A stretch of DNA of 12,960 nt from Pseudomonadota bacterium. Its GTDB lineage: Bacteria; Pseudomonadota; Alphaproteobacteria; Caulobacterales; Caulobacteraceae. The notes under the pieces were generated by a model. That model made no database searches. It was not told the DNA's origin and worked only from the letters and a program-made list of their open reading frames with translations. The stretch spans positions 1 through 12,960 of the forward strand of contig JAEZCL010000271.1 in the NCBI GenBank assembly GCA_023433585.1, in the 5' to 3' direction. Both the position numbers and the translations under genes were made by a program. This document shows positions 1-7,451 of the stretch, in pieces (position 1 is the stretch's first letter; each line of letters begins with the position of its first letter).

Positions 1-2
1 AC

Positions 3-110
3 GGAAAACCACCCAAGGTCGCCATCGTCGCCGTCATGCGAAAACTCATCGAGGCCGCAAACCTCGTCCTCAAGCGCAACCAGCCTTGGCTCACGCCACA
101 GAACAACTGA
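3..110 (+). CDS. IS110-family transposase, C-terminal fragment (cut by left edge)
   Basis: The frame is open from the first bases of the window and stops with TGA at 108–110, giving 35 residues. The motif GKPPKVAIVAVMRKLI near its start matches the end of the transposase_20 domain that closes IS110-family DEDD/serine transposases, where the same G-K-P-x-K-V-A-x-V-A-x-M-R-K-L pattern is followed by a short tail ending near a Trp (QPWLTP here). These enzymes act with a bridge RNA to recombine circular IS intermediates into target sites. Only the tail is visible, so I cannot tell whether the element is intact to the left or only a remnant. It converges on mfd; 47 bases separate the two stop codons, so the IS right end must lie there or inside mfd. 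The identification rests on a short match but the pattern is characteristic. Confidence 0.75.
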   Translation, partial: GKPPKVAIVAVMRKLIEAANLVLKRNQPWLTPQNN

Positions 111-122
111 CATGGTTGCTCC

Positions 123-142
123 CCATCCGCCTTCGCGGATGG
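123..142. terminator. Hairpin between converging transposase and mfd
   Basis: A perfect 8-bp stem (CCATCCGC / GCGGATGG) closes a four-base CTTC loop between the two converging stop codons. It has no T-run on either strand, so it is at best a weak or factor-assisted bidirectional terminator. It could instead belong to the IS right end. What is seen is the hairpin; the function is inference. Confidence 0.35.
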
Positions 143-157
143 AGAGGAGAAAGGACG

Positions 158-3100
158 CTATCCACCCGCCACTTTCGCCAACGCCGCCGTCATGCGCTCC
201 GCCGCCTTCAGCCGGTCTTCCGGCGTCGGCCAGTCGCCCTTGACCACGATCTTGTGGTCGGGGCGGATTTTCCAGGCGGCGGGGTTCTTTTGGATGATCC
301 CGACCAGGCCCATGGGGTTGGGGAATTCGTCGTTCCTGAGGGTCAGCACGGCGCCCATCGGCCCCATGTCGATCTTGGCGATGTTGGCCGTGCGGCAGTT
401 GGCCTTGATCTCGACGATGCGCAGCAGTTGCGCCGCCTCGTCCGGCAGCGGGCCGAAACGGTCGATCAGTTCGGCGGCCAGGGCTTCGCGGTCGGTGGAC
501 TGCTCGGCGTCCGCCAAACGGCGATACAGGCTGAGGCGGACGTTCAAGTCCGGCACATAATCCTCTGGAATCAATACGGCGGCGCCGACATTGATCTGGG
601 GCGACCAGCCGCGATCGGAGGCCTGTTCGCCCTTTTCGCGCAGTTCGGCCACCGCGTCCTCCAGCATCTGCTGGTAAAGCTCCACGCCCACCTCGCGGAT
701 GTGGCCCGACTGTTCGTCGCCCAGCAGATTGCCCCCGCCCCGCTGGTCCAGGTCATGGCTGGCCAGCTGGAAGCCCGCGCCCAGGTTGTCCAGCGATTGC
801 AGCACCTGCAGCCGCCGTTCCGCCGACAGGGTCATAGGCTTTCTCGGATCAATCGTCAGATAGGCGAAGGCCCGCGCCTTGGACCGGCCCACCCGCCCCC
901 GGATCTGATACAACTGCGCCAGGCCGAACATGTCCGCCCGGTGCACCACCAGGGTGTTGGCCGTGGGAATGTCCAACCCGGATTCCACGATGGTGGTGGA
1001 CACCAGCACGTCATACTGCCCGTCGTAGAAGGCGCTCATCACCTCTTCCAGCTGGGTCGGCGCCATCTGGCCGTGGCCCACGACGAACTTCACCTCGGGG
1101 ACCTGTTCGCGCAGGAATGTCTCGATGTCCGGCAGGTCCGACAGGCGCGGGGCGACGTAATAGGCCTGGCCGCCCCGATATTTCTCGCGCAGCAGCGCCT
1201 CGCGCACCATCACCGGATCCCAGGGCGCCACATAGGTCCGCACCGCCAGGCGATCCACCGGCGGGGTGGCGATGATCGACATCTCGCGGATGCCGGTCAG
1301 GGCCATCTGCAGGGTGCGCGGAATGGGGGTGGCCGTCAGGGTCAGCAGGTGAACGTCCGCACGCAGATTCTTCAGCTTTTCCTTGTGCTTGACGCCAAAG
1401 TGCTGCTCCTCGTCCACGATCACCAGGCCCAGGGTCTTGAACCCCACTTGCTCGGACAGCACCGCGTGGGTGCCGATCACGATCTCGATGGAGCCGTCCT
1501 TCAGCCCCGCGCGGGTTTCGCCGGCTTCCTTGGCCGGAACCATGCGTGACAGCTGGCGCACCGTGACGGGCCAGCCGGCGAAGCGTTCGGTGAAGGTCTT
1601 GTAGTGCTGGCGCGACAACAGGGTCGTGGGGCAGACCACGGCCACCTGCATCCCGCTCATGGCCGCGACGAAGGCGGCGCGCAGGGCCACTTCGGTCTTG
1701 CCGAAGCCCACGTCGCCGCAGATCAGCCGGTCCATGGGCTGGCCCTTGCCCAGGTCCTCCAGCACGTCGCCGATGGCGTTCAGCTGGTCGTCCGTCTCCT
1801 CATAGGGGAAGCGGGCGCAGAACTCGTCGAACAACCCTTGCGGCGGGGTCACGGCGTCGGTCGTCCGCAGCGCGCGCTTGGCGGCGATGGCGATCAGCCC
1901 CTCGGCCATTTCGCGCAGGCGTTCCTTGGCCTTGGCCTTCCTCGCCTGCCATCCGGCGCCGCCCAGCCGGTCCAGCTGCACGCCCTCGGCCTCGGCGCCG
2001 TAGCGGGTCAACAGGTCGATGTTCTCGACCGGCAGATAGAGCTTGGAATCCCCGGCGTAGCGCAGCTCCAGGCAGTCGTGCGGCGCGTCCTGGATCTCCA
2101 GGGTCTTCAGCCCCTCATAGCGCCCGATGCCGTGATCCAGGTGCACCACCAGGTCGCCGGTGGTCAGGGCCGAGGCTTCCGCAAGGAAGTTGGACGCCCG
2201 GCGCTTCCGGCGCGGCCGCGCCAGCCGATCGCCCAGAATGTCGGTCTCGGAGATCACCGCCAAGTCGTCGGTTACGAACCCCGCGTCCACCGGCAGAACG
2301 GCGCGTAGATAAAGGCCCTCGGGCGCCGCCTGAACGTCGCGCCAGTCGCGCACCGCCACCACATGATCCAGCCCGTGATCGTTCAACATGACCGCCAGGC
2401 GCTCGGAGGACCCCTCGGTCCAGGAGGCGAACACCACGCGCCGCCCCTGCCCCTTCAGCCGTTTGGCGTGGTCCGCCACGGCGGCGAACAGATTGACGGA
2501 ATCCTGCGCCCGCTCGGCGGCGAAGCTGTGGCCCAGGCGCCCCCCCGCATCCCCGTCAGGACGCTGCAGCGGACTGAACCGCCGCACCGGATGCGGGGCC
2601 AGGGCCGCGCGCCAGGTCTCATCGTTCAGATAAAGCCGCTCCACCGGCAGGGCGCGATAGGCGGACCCGCCCCGTCCCTGCGACGCCTCACGCCGCGCCT
2701 CATAGGCGTCGGTGGTCAGGGCCAGGCGCTCGCCCCGCGCCGCCTCCGCGTGATGGTCCAGAAAAACCGCAGAACCCTCGGGCAGATAATCGAAAAAAGT
2801 CTCCATCCGCTCGTAGAACAGCGGCAGGAAATGCTCCATGCCCTGACGCCGGGCGCCCTCGCTGACGGCCGCATAGAGCGGGTCATCCCCCGCCGCGCCG
2901 AACAGGCTCAGATAGCCGGAGCGGAACCGCGACACCGCCTCGGCGTCCATCAGCACCTCGGACACCGGCGACAGGTCCACGGAGGTCAACTGCTGGGTCG
3001 AGCGCTGGGTGGCCGGGTCGAACGCGCGAATGGACTCCAGCTCCTGGCCGAACATGTCCAGGCGCACCGGCTCGTCGAAACCGGGCGGAAAGACGTCGAT

Positions 3101-3604
3101 CACCCCGCCTCGAACCGCATACTCGCCGCGCTCCGACACGGTGGAGGCGCGCACATAGCCGTTGACCGCGAAATAGGCCTCCAGCGCCGCCGTATCCAGT
3201 TCGCGCCCAACGCGGGTCTGGAAGGCCGCCGCCGTGGTCGTTTCCCGCGGCGGGGTGCGCTGGGTCGCCGCCGCCACGGTGGCTACGATCAGCAGAGGCG
3301 CCTTGTCCCCCGGCTCGCGCCGGGCCAGCCGGGTCAGGGCCGCCATGCGCTGGGCCGACACCGCCGGGGTCGGGCTCATCCGGTCATAAGGCAGGCAGTC
3401 CCAGGCCGGATATTCCAGAATATCAACATCATGAGCAAAAAACCGGAACGCCTGAACGAAGGCCTCCGCCCGCGCGAAATCCCGCGCCACGAACAGAGCC
3501 GCCCCGCCGTGTTGCGTCAGGTGTTCGGCCAGGATGCGCGCGTCCAGCCCTTCAGGCGTGCCGGACAGTTCCCGATCGTCCAGCGCGATGATCGAGCCGT
3601 CCAT
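158..3604 (-). CDS. mfd: Transcription-repair coupling factor Mfd
   Basis: Mfd binds RNA polymerase stalled at a DNA lesion, pushes it off with its ATP-driven translocase and recruits UvrA for nucleotide excision repair. The 1148 residues match the usual family length. Seen in order: an N-terminal UvrB-like region without a helicase motor (about 1–330); an RNA-polymerase-interaction domain of CarD type (about 482–545, beginning GDLVVHLDHGIGRYEG); a RecG-like motor with Walker A GDVGFGKT (630–637), Walker B DEEQ (731–734), TATPIPRTL (758–766) and the translocation segment ending QIRGRVGR (900–907); and the C-terminal UvrA-masking domain (about 1000–1148). The ATG is preceded by AGGGGGG nine bases upstream, inside sdhE, and overlaps the sdhE stop as TGATG, so translation is probably coupled. 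All motor motifs look intact. Confidence 0.98.
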   Translation of the reverse strand: MDGSIIALDDRELSGTPEGLDARILAEHLTQHGGAALFVARDFARAEAFVQAFRFFAHDVDILEYPAWDCLPYDRMSPTPAVSAQRMAALTRLARREPGDKAPLLIVATVAAATQRTPPRETTTAAAFQTRVGRELDTAALEAYFAVNGYVRASTVSERGEYAVRGGVIDVFPPGFDEPVRLDMFGQELESIRAFDPATQRSTQQLTSVDLSPVSEVLMDAEAVSRFRSGYLSLFGAAGDDPLYAAVSEGARRQGMEHFLPLFYERMETFFDYLPEGSAVFLDHHAEAARGERLALTTDAYEARREASQGRGGSAYRALPVERLYLNDETWRAALAPHPVRRFSPLQRPDGDAGGRLGHSFAAERAQDSVNLFAAVADHAKRLKGQGRRVVFASWTEGSSERLAVMLNDHGLDHVVAVRDWRDVQAAPEGLYLRAVLPVDAGFVTDDLAVISETDILGDRLARPRRKRRASNFLAEASALTTGDLVVHLDHGIGRYEGLKTLEIQDAPHDCLELRYAGDSKLYLPVENIDLLTRYGAEAEGVQLDRLGGAGWQARKAKAKERLREMAEGLIAIAAKRALRTTDAVTPPQGLFDEFCARFPYEETDDQLNAIGDVLEDLGKGQPMDRLICGDVGFGKTEVALRAAFVAAMSGMQVAVVCPTTLLSRQHYKTFTERFAGWPVTVRQLSRMVPAKEAGETRAGLKDGSIEIVIGTHAVLSEQVGFKTLGLVIVDEEQHFGVKHKEKLKNLRADVHLLTLTATPIPRTLQMALTGIREMSIIATPPVDRLAVRTYVAPWDPVMVREALLREKYRGGQAYYVAPRLSDLPDIETFLREQVPEVKFVVGHGQMAPTQLEEVMSAFYDGQYDVLVSTTIVESGLDIPTANTLVVHRADMFGLAQLYQIRGRVGRSKARAFAYLTIDPRKPMTLSAERRLQVLQSLDNLGAGFQLASHDLDQRGGGNLLGDEQSGHIREVGVELYQQMLEDAVAELREKGEQASDRGWSPQINVGAAVLIPEDYVPDLNVRLSLYRRLADAEQSTDREALAAELIDRFGPLPDEAAQLLRIVEIKANCRTANIAKIDMGPMGAVLTLRNDEFPNPMGLVGIIQKNPAAWKIRPDHKIVVKGDWPTPEDRLKAAERMTAALAKVAGG

Positions 3605-3954
3605 CAGCCGATGCCCCCCTGCACCGCCACGGCCACATGTTCGGCCATGAAGGCGCGGATGTCGGCCATCACCGGCGTCTCGAACTCGGCCGGCGTCGGC
3701 TCGCGTCCGATGATCCAGGCGTAGAGCGGCTGGTCCTCATTGGCCAGCAACGCCTCCAGCACATCCAACTGGGCGTCCGAATAGCCGGCGGCCACCCTGT
3801 CCACGAAGGGGCCCAGCACCATGTCCGCCTCACGGAATCCTCGCCGCCAGGCGCGGAAGCTCAGGCGTTTCAGGCGGTCTTCATGCCCTTGCGGACGCGC
3901 GAATTCCTCGGCCACGGGTCCATTCCGTTCCGTCAAATTGATAGGGTGGTTCAC
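3604..3954 (-). CDS. sdhE: FAD assembly factor SdhE (succinate dehydrogenase assembly factor 2)
   Basis: SdhE is a small cytoplasmic helix-bundle protein that promotes covalent attachment of FAD to the flavoprotein subunit of succinate dehydrogenase. The family's RGxxE motif is present as RGFRE within RAWRRGFREADMVLG, and the later NEDQPLYAWIIGREP segment is also typical. The start is uncertain. I chose GTG at 3954 (116 codons) because GGAA lies six bases upstream; an in-frame GTG at 3981 would add nine residues (125 aa), and a GTG at 3915 would be closer to the usual 85–100 aa length. With the 3981 start only 16 bases separate this gene from divergent recG. It is translationally coupled to mfd through TGATG. 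No functional link to repair is implied by this, only co-transcription. Confidence 0.92.
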   Translation of the reverse strand: MNHPINLTERNGPVAEEFARPQGHEDRLKRLSFRAWRRGFREADMVLGPFVDRVAAGYSDAQLDVLEALLANEDQPLYAWIIGREPTPAEFETPVMADIRAFMAEHVAVAVQGGIG

Positions 3955-3983
3955 ATAGCGTTCCACACGCGCCCGCGCCACCG

Positions 3984-3991
3984 GCTATGCT
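3984..3991 (+). promoter_or_regulatory. Candidate -10 element for recG (leaderless start)
   Basis: GCTATGCT ends six bases before the recG ATG. Its GCTA matches the start of the GCTANAWC -10 described for Caulobacter housekeeping promoters, and TATGCT resembles a sigma-70 -10. Transcription starting six or seven bases downstream would begin at the ATG itself. There is no Shine-Dalgarno sequence before that ATG, which fits. The -35 is weak (TTCCAC at 3961–3966, 19-base spacing), so this is a candidate only. Confidence 0.4.
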
Positions 3992-3997
3992 CAACAA

Positions 3998-6061
3998 ATG
4001 CGGCCCGAGATTCTCTTTCCCCTGTTCGCGGACGTCACGACCCTCAAGGGCGTGGGGGCCAAGGTCGCGCCCCTGATCCGCAAGGTCGCCGGGCCGCTGG
4101 TGCGCGACCTGGTGTTCCTGCCCCCCAACGGGCTGGTGCATCGCCGCGCGGCCACGGCCGATCAGGCGCGCGACGGCGAGGTGGTCATCCTGGACGTGGT
4201 CATCGACCGCCACATCCGCCCGCACAAGATCGGCGCGCCCTGGAAGGTGCGCGTGTCAGACGCCACCGGCTTCGCGCACCTGATCTGGTTCCGGGGCGGC
4301 CCCCACCTGGAGCGGCTCGTTCCGCCCGGCGAACGGCGTGTCGTCAGCGGCAAGGTCGAGATCTTCAACAACGAGATCCAGATCGCCCACCCCGACGTGG
4401 TGAAAGCCGAGAACGCCGCCGACATTCCCCTGGCCGAAACCGTCTATCCGGCCACCGAGGGCCTGGCGCGCCGCACGGTGCGAAAACTGGCGCTGGAGGC
4501 GCTCAAGGCCGCGCCGGAATTGCCGGAATGGCAGGACGCCGCCTGGATCGAACGCAAACGCTGGCCCGGCTGGCGCGCGGCGCTGGAGGCCCTGCACAAT
4601 CCGCAGACCGAGGCCGACCTGGCCCCCGACGCCCCGGCCCGCCAGCGCCTGGCCTATGACGAACTGTTCGCGCACCAACTGGCCCTGGCCCGGCGGCGGC
4701 AGGCGCGCCAGACGGTTCCCGCTCCCGCCGTCACGCCGGGCGCGGCGTCGGACCAGGTGCTGGCCGCCCTGCCCTTCACCCTGACCGGCGCCCAGCAGCA
4801 GGCCATCGTGGAAATCCGCGCCGACCTGGCCTCTGGCGAACAGATGGGCCGGCTGCTTCAGGGCGACGTGGGCTCGGGCAAGACGGCGGTGGCGGCGGTC
4901 GCCATGGCCGATGCGGCCTCCAGCGGTTTTCAATCCGCTCTGATGGCGCCCACCGAAATTCTGGCGCGCCAGCATCATCAGCGATTGTCGCCCATGCTGG
5001 CGGCGGCCGGGATCGAATCGGTCCTGCTCACCGGGCGCGATACGGCGGCCGAACGACGGCCGAAACTGGCGGCCCTGGCGTCGGGTCAGGCCAAGGTCGC
5101 CATCGGCACCCACGCCCTGTTCCAGGACGCGGTGGCCTTCCATGACCTGGCCCTGGCGGTGATCGACGAACAGCACCGCTTCGGCGTCAACGAACGCCAG
5201 CGGCTTCAGGCCAAGGGCAAGGCGGGCGTTCACCTGCTGACCATGTCCGCCACGCCGATCCCGCGCACCCTGGAGCTGACCCAGTACGGCGACCTGGACG
5301 TGTCCCGCCTGAGGGAGAAGCCGCCCGGCCGCACCCCCGTAACCACCGCCGTCCTGCCCCTGGCGCGCATCGAGGAGGTGGCGAACCGGCTGAAGGCGGC
5401 GGCGGCGTCCGGCGCCCAGGCCTATTGGATCTGCCCGCTGGTGGCCGAATCCGAGGCGATGGACCTGGCGGCGGCCGAGGCCCGGGCGGTGGAGCTGCGC
5501 GCCCACCTCGGCCGCAACGTCGGCCTGGCCCACGGTCAGATGTCGGGCGCCGACCGCGAAAGCGTCATGACCGCCTTTTCCGAAGGCCATATCCCCGTGC
5601 TGGTCGCCACCACCGTGGTCGAGGTGGGCGTGGACGTGCCGAACGCCACCATCATGGTCATCGAGCACGCCGACCGCTTCGGCCTGGCCCAGCTGCACCA
5701 GCTTCGCGGGCGCGTGGGGCGCGGAACGAAACAGAGCGCCTGCATCCTGCTCTACGGCGACCTGGGCGAGACGGCGCGCGAACGGCTGGACGTCCTGCGC
5801 CGCACCGAGGACGGATTCGAAATCGCCGAAGAAGATTTCAGGCTGAGGGGCGGCGGCGATCCCCTGGGGCTGAAACAGAGCGGGTTTCCCGCCTACCGCT
5901 TCGCCGACCCCATGCGCCAGCGTGACCTGATTTTGGCCGCGTCCGACGACGCCCGCCTGATCCTGAACCGCGACCCCGACCTGACCGGCGAGCGCGGCCG
6001 GGCGGTTCAGGTGCTGGAGGAACTGTTCGACTGGCGCGCCGACCGCCCGAGCGCGGATTAG
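3998..6061 (+). CDS. recG: ATP-dependent DNA helicase RecG
   Basis: RecG is a monomeric double-stranded DNA translocase that remodels stalled replication forks and branch-migrates Holliday junctions and R-loops. The 687 residues are the normal length. Seen in order: an N-terminal wedge/OB domain (about 60–150), Walker A GDVGSGKT (289–296), Walker B DEQH (390–393), SATPIPRTL (417–425), the PPGRTPVTT linker (442–450), the helicase C motif QLRGRVGRG (568–576) and the FRLRGGG segment (614–620) of the RecG C-terminus. The ATG has no ribosome-binding site and sits just after a possible -10, so the message may be leaderless. It is divergent from sdhE–mfd; Mfd and RecG share the same motor and TRG translocation module. 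It ends in TAG and is followed by repeat-bearing non-coding DNA. Confidence 0.98.
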   Translation: MRPEILFPLFADVTTLKGVGAKVAPLIRKVAGPLVRDLVFLPPNGLVHRRAATADQARDGEVVILDVVIDRHIRPHKIGAPWKVRVSDATGFAHLIWFRGGPHLERLVPPGERRVVSGKVEIFNNEIQIAHPDVVKAENAADIPLAETVYPATEGLARRTVRKLALEALKAAPELPEWQDAAWIERKRWPGWRAALEALHNPQTEADLAPDAPARQRLAYDELFAHQLALARRRQARQTVPAPAVTPGAASDQVLAALPFTLTGAQQQAIVEIRADLASGEQMGRLLQGDVGSGKTAVAAVAMADAASSGFQSALMAPTEILARQHHQRLSPMLAAAGIESVLLTGRDTAAERRPKLAALASGQAKVAIGTHALFQDAVAFHDLALAVIDEQHRFGVNERQRLQAKGKAGVHLLTMSATPIPRTLELTQYGDLDVSRLREKPPGRTPVTTAVLPLARIEEVANRLKAAAASGAQAYWICPLVAESEAMDLAAAEARAVELRAHLGRNVGLAHGQMSGADRESVMTAFSEGHIPVLVATTVVEVGVDVPNATIMVIEHADRFGLAQLHQLRGRVGRGTKQSACILLYGDLGETARERLDVLRRTEDGFEIAEEDFRLRGGGDPLGLKQSGFPAYRFADPMRQRDLILAASDDARLILNRDPDLTGERGRAVQVLEELFDWRADRPSAD

Positions 6062-6080
6062 GTCGTGAACCTGTAAACCC

Positions 6081-6109
6081 CGTCATCCTCGGGCTTATCC
6101 CGAGGACCC
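6081..6109 (+). repeat. REP-like palindromic element, copy 1
   Basis: CGTCAT leads into a palindrome TCCTCGGG (6086–6093), loop CTTAT, CCCGAGGA (6099–6106), then CC. It shares layout with copies 2 and 3: CGTCAT, 8–9 bp stem, five-base loop, CC. This is the common intergenic hairpin type of alphaproteobacterial genomes. It begins 20 bases after the recG stop and could help end or stabilise that transcript. Confidence 0.8.
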
Positions 6110-6165
6110 ATTGCGGCCTCAAGCGAGATTGAGGAGCGGTTTCAGCGACTTAGATAGAGGACTCT

Positions 6166-6194
6166 CGTCATTCCCGGCCTTGTGCCGGGAATCC
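6166..6194 (+). repeat. REP-like palindromic element, copy 2
   Basis: CGTCAT precedes a 9-bp stem ATTCCCGGC (6170–6178) / GCCGGGAAT (6184–6192) around the loop CTTGT, followed by CC and ATGG. It is in the same orientation as copy 1. The stem sequence differs from copy 1 but pairing is kept on both arms. Confidence 0.82.
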
Positions 6195-6240
6195 ATGGTC
6201 ACGGAGCGTTCCCGGTTCGCCATACCCTGTGGGCGCGTAT

Positions 6241-6269
6241 GGATCGCCGGGACAAGCCCGGCGATGACG
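6241..6269 (-). repeat. REP-like palindromic element, copy 3 (inverted)
   Basis: Read on the minus strand, this is CGTCAT followed by the same layout: stem ATCGCCGGG (6243–6251), loop ACAAG, CCCGGCGAT (6257–6265), all given as plus-strand bases. It faces copy 2 across 46 bases, so the two form an inverted pair like the composite units of other REP families. Again the arms differ from the other copies but still pair. Confidence 0.82.
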
Positions 6270-6341
6270 GAAGATTATGAGTAAAGTCAGCAGCTTGTAT
6301 GGGCCCTCCCCCCATGCTCGCAACCCAGGCCAGATCGACAG

Positions 6342-7421
6342 TCAGCCTTCCCGCCACGCCGCCAGCCGTCTTTCAACGTCAGCTTCAATATCACCATAGA
6401 ACAAGTTGTATGACGGCGCTTTTCTACGATCCGCCCAGGATCCGGTCTGGCGGAACACGTTTGAGGCCGGGCGCGAATACCGCAGCACCCCGTTTCGGCA
6501 TTGGGCCTTCGTCTGTCGACTGAGGAAGGCGGGGCGCACGCCCCATTCCAGGTCCGTGGCGTTGGCGCCGCCCAGATGCTCGCGCTGTTCGGCGGGGGCG
6601 TCCGATCGCGTCCCCAGCACCGGATTGACGCACAGATAGGTCCGGTCCCCCAGCAGCTCCAGCGCGCCCCGCCCGGTCCAGCCCATGGCGCGGCGGCGCA
6701 GGCGGCTCAGCGAATCCTCGTCCATCTCGCGCACCTGGACCCAGCCCACGACGCAGCCGGTCTCCGATCGATCCCGGCAGGCGGGAATGGGCGCATCCGG
6801 CCCGTATTCGTCGGCCGGCGCCACGGTCCCCATCAGATAGGCCGCCGCCAGCCGCGCCCGCAGGTCCGCGTCCGGCGCCACCCGTTCACGCAGCAGCAGC
6901 GCGGCCAGCTCGCCCCCCTGCTCCACCCCGGCGATGATGATGGGTCCGTCCGGATGGCGCGTCAGCCAGGCGTCGAAGGCGGCGGCTACGTCCCGATAGG
7001 CGAAGGCCCTGGCCTCGCGCGCATCCTCGCGGATGGTCAGACGGGTGTAGAGGCTGGCCTGACGATAACGCGGCGCGCTGACGGCGCCGGCGCGGGCGAA
7101 GGGCGCGGCATGGTTGGGCAAAACCGAACGGCGCAGCCACCGATCCGCCTGGGGCTCGTCGATGGGCGCGTTCCAGTGCGCCCCGCCGTCATAGGTGGTC
7201 GAATGGATGAAGAAGACCGCCGCCCCGTCCGCCTGTCCCGCGTCCATCAGCGCCCAGGCCGCCGGATCGGCGTAATCCGGTGCGGGCGGCGGCTCATAGG
7301 TCTGGAACGGCACCTCCGGGTCCAGGCCCGCGCGCAGGATGTCGCCGCGCCAGACCAGGATGGCGATGACGATCAGGGCCACCAGTCCGATCAGCACCCC
7401 GCCGATGACGCGGCGGACCAT
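6342..7421 (-). CDS. Membrane-anchored DUF3089 (alpha/beta-hydrolase-like) protein lacking the nucleophile Ser
   Basis: The protein belongs to DUF3089, a group of alpha/beta-hydrolase-fold proteins of unknown substrate. Family landmarks are PDYADPAAW (48–56), WNAPIDEP (83–90), the LPNHAAPFARAG and SAPRYRQA blocks (about 101–122) and SYNLFY near the C-terminus (337–342). Residues 5–25 form one hydrophobic helix after Arg-Arg, probably a signal anchor with the rest in the periplasm; Cys215 and Cys223 could form a disulfide. The nucleophile elbow, usually GHSQG, reads GVEQG (165–169), so Ser is Glu167 and the preceding His is Val. No His occurs after residue 282, where a catalytic one would be expected. 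It may be a non-catalytic member. I chose ATG 7421; a TTG at 7445, with AGGA four bases before it, would add eight residues. It follows kdsA closely and is probably co-transcribed. Confidence 0.85.
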   Translation of the reverse strand: MVRRVIGGVLIGLVALIVIAILVWRGDILRAGLDPEVPFQTYEPPPAPDYADPAAWALMDAGQADGAAVFFIHSTTYDGGAHWNAPIDEPQADRWLRRSVLPNHAAPFARAGAVSAPRYRQASLYTRLTIREDAREARAFAYRDVAAAFDAWLTRHPDGPIIIAGVEQGGELAALLLRERVAPDADLRARLAAAYLMGTVAPADEYGPDAPIPACRDRSETGCVVGWVQVREMDEDSLSRLRRRAMGWTGRGALELLGDRTYLCVNPVLGTRSDAPAEQREHLGGANATDLEWGVRPAFLSRQTKAQCRNGVLRYSRPASNVFRQTGSWADRRKAPSYNLFYGDIEADVERRLAAWREG

Positions 7422-7451
7422 CAGGCCGGATGCGCGCTGGGCCAAGGCGTC

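Larger units (their letters stand above)
6062..6341. other. Non-coding region between converging recG and DUF3089 gene
   Basis: This 280-base stretch separates the recG stop from the stop of the converging DUF3089 gene. It holds three related palindromic repeats (annotated separately), a 6-bp inverted repeat CCTCAA/TTGAGG at 6117–6134 and a GACTC (GANTC) site at 6160–6164. I see no plausible gene, tRNA or T-run terminator. The base composition is less GC-rich than the genes on either side. Confidence 0.7.

Noticed and set aside
86..1549. 487-codon plus-strand frame opposite the 3' part of mfd
   Set aside because: It is antisense to conserved Mfd motor motifs, has a biased His/Gln/Arg/Gly composition and resembles no family I know; a codon-structure artefact.
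4256..5698. 480-codon minus-strand frame opposite recG
   Set aside because: It mirrors RecG codons, with composition typical of antisense frames and no recognisable domain.
158..6061. A new repair or defence system built from mfd, sdhE and recG
   Set aside because: All three are full-length housekeeping genes with normal motifs and in an arrangement I recall from other alphaproteobacteria.
6081..6269. CRISPR array
   Set aside because: The three repeats differ in sequence, alternate in orientation and have unequal spacing (56 and 46 bases), which fits REP-type elements and not a CRISPR.
6299..6523. Possible 74-codon plus-strand gene starting in the recG–DUF3089 gap
   Set aside because: Two thirds lies antisense to the conserved C-terminus of the DUF3089 gene, with no ribosome-binding site or recognisable sequence.
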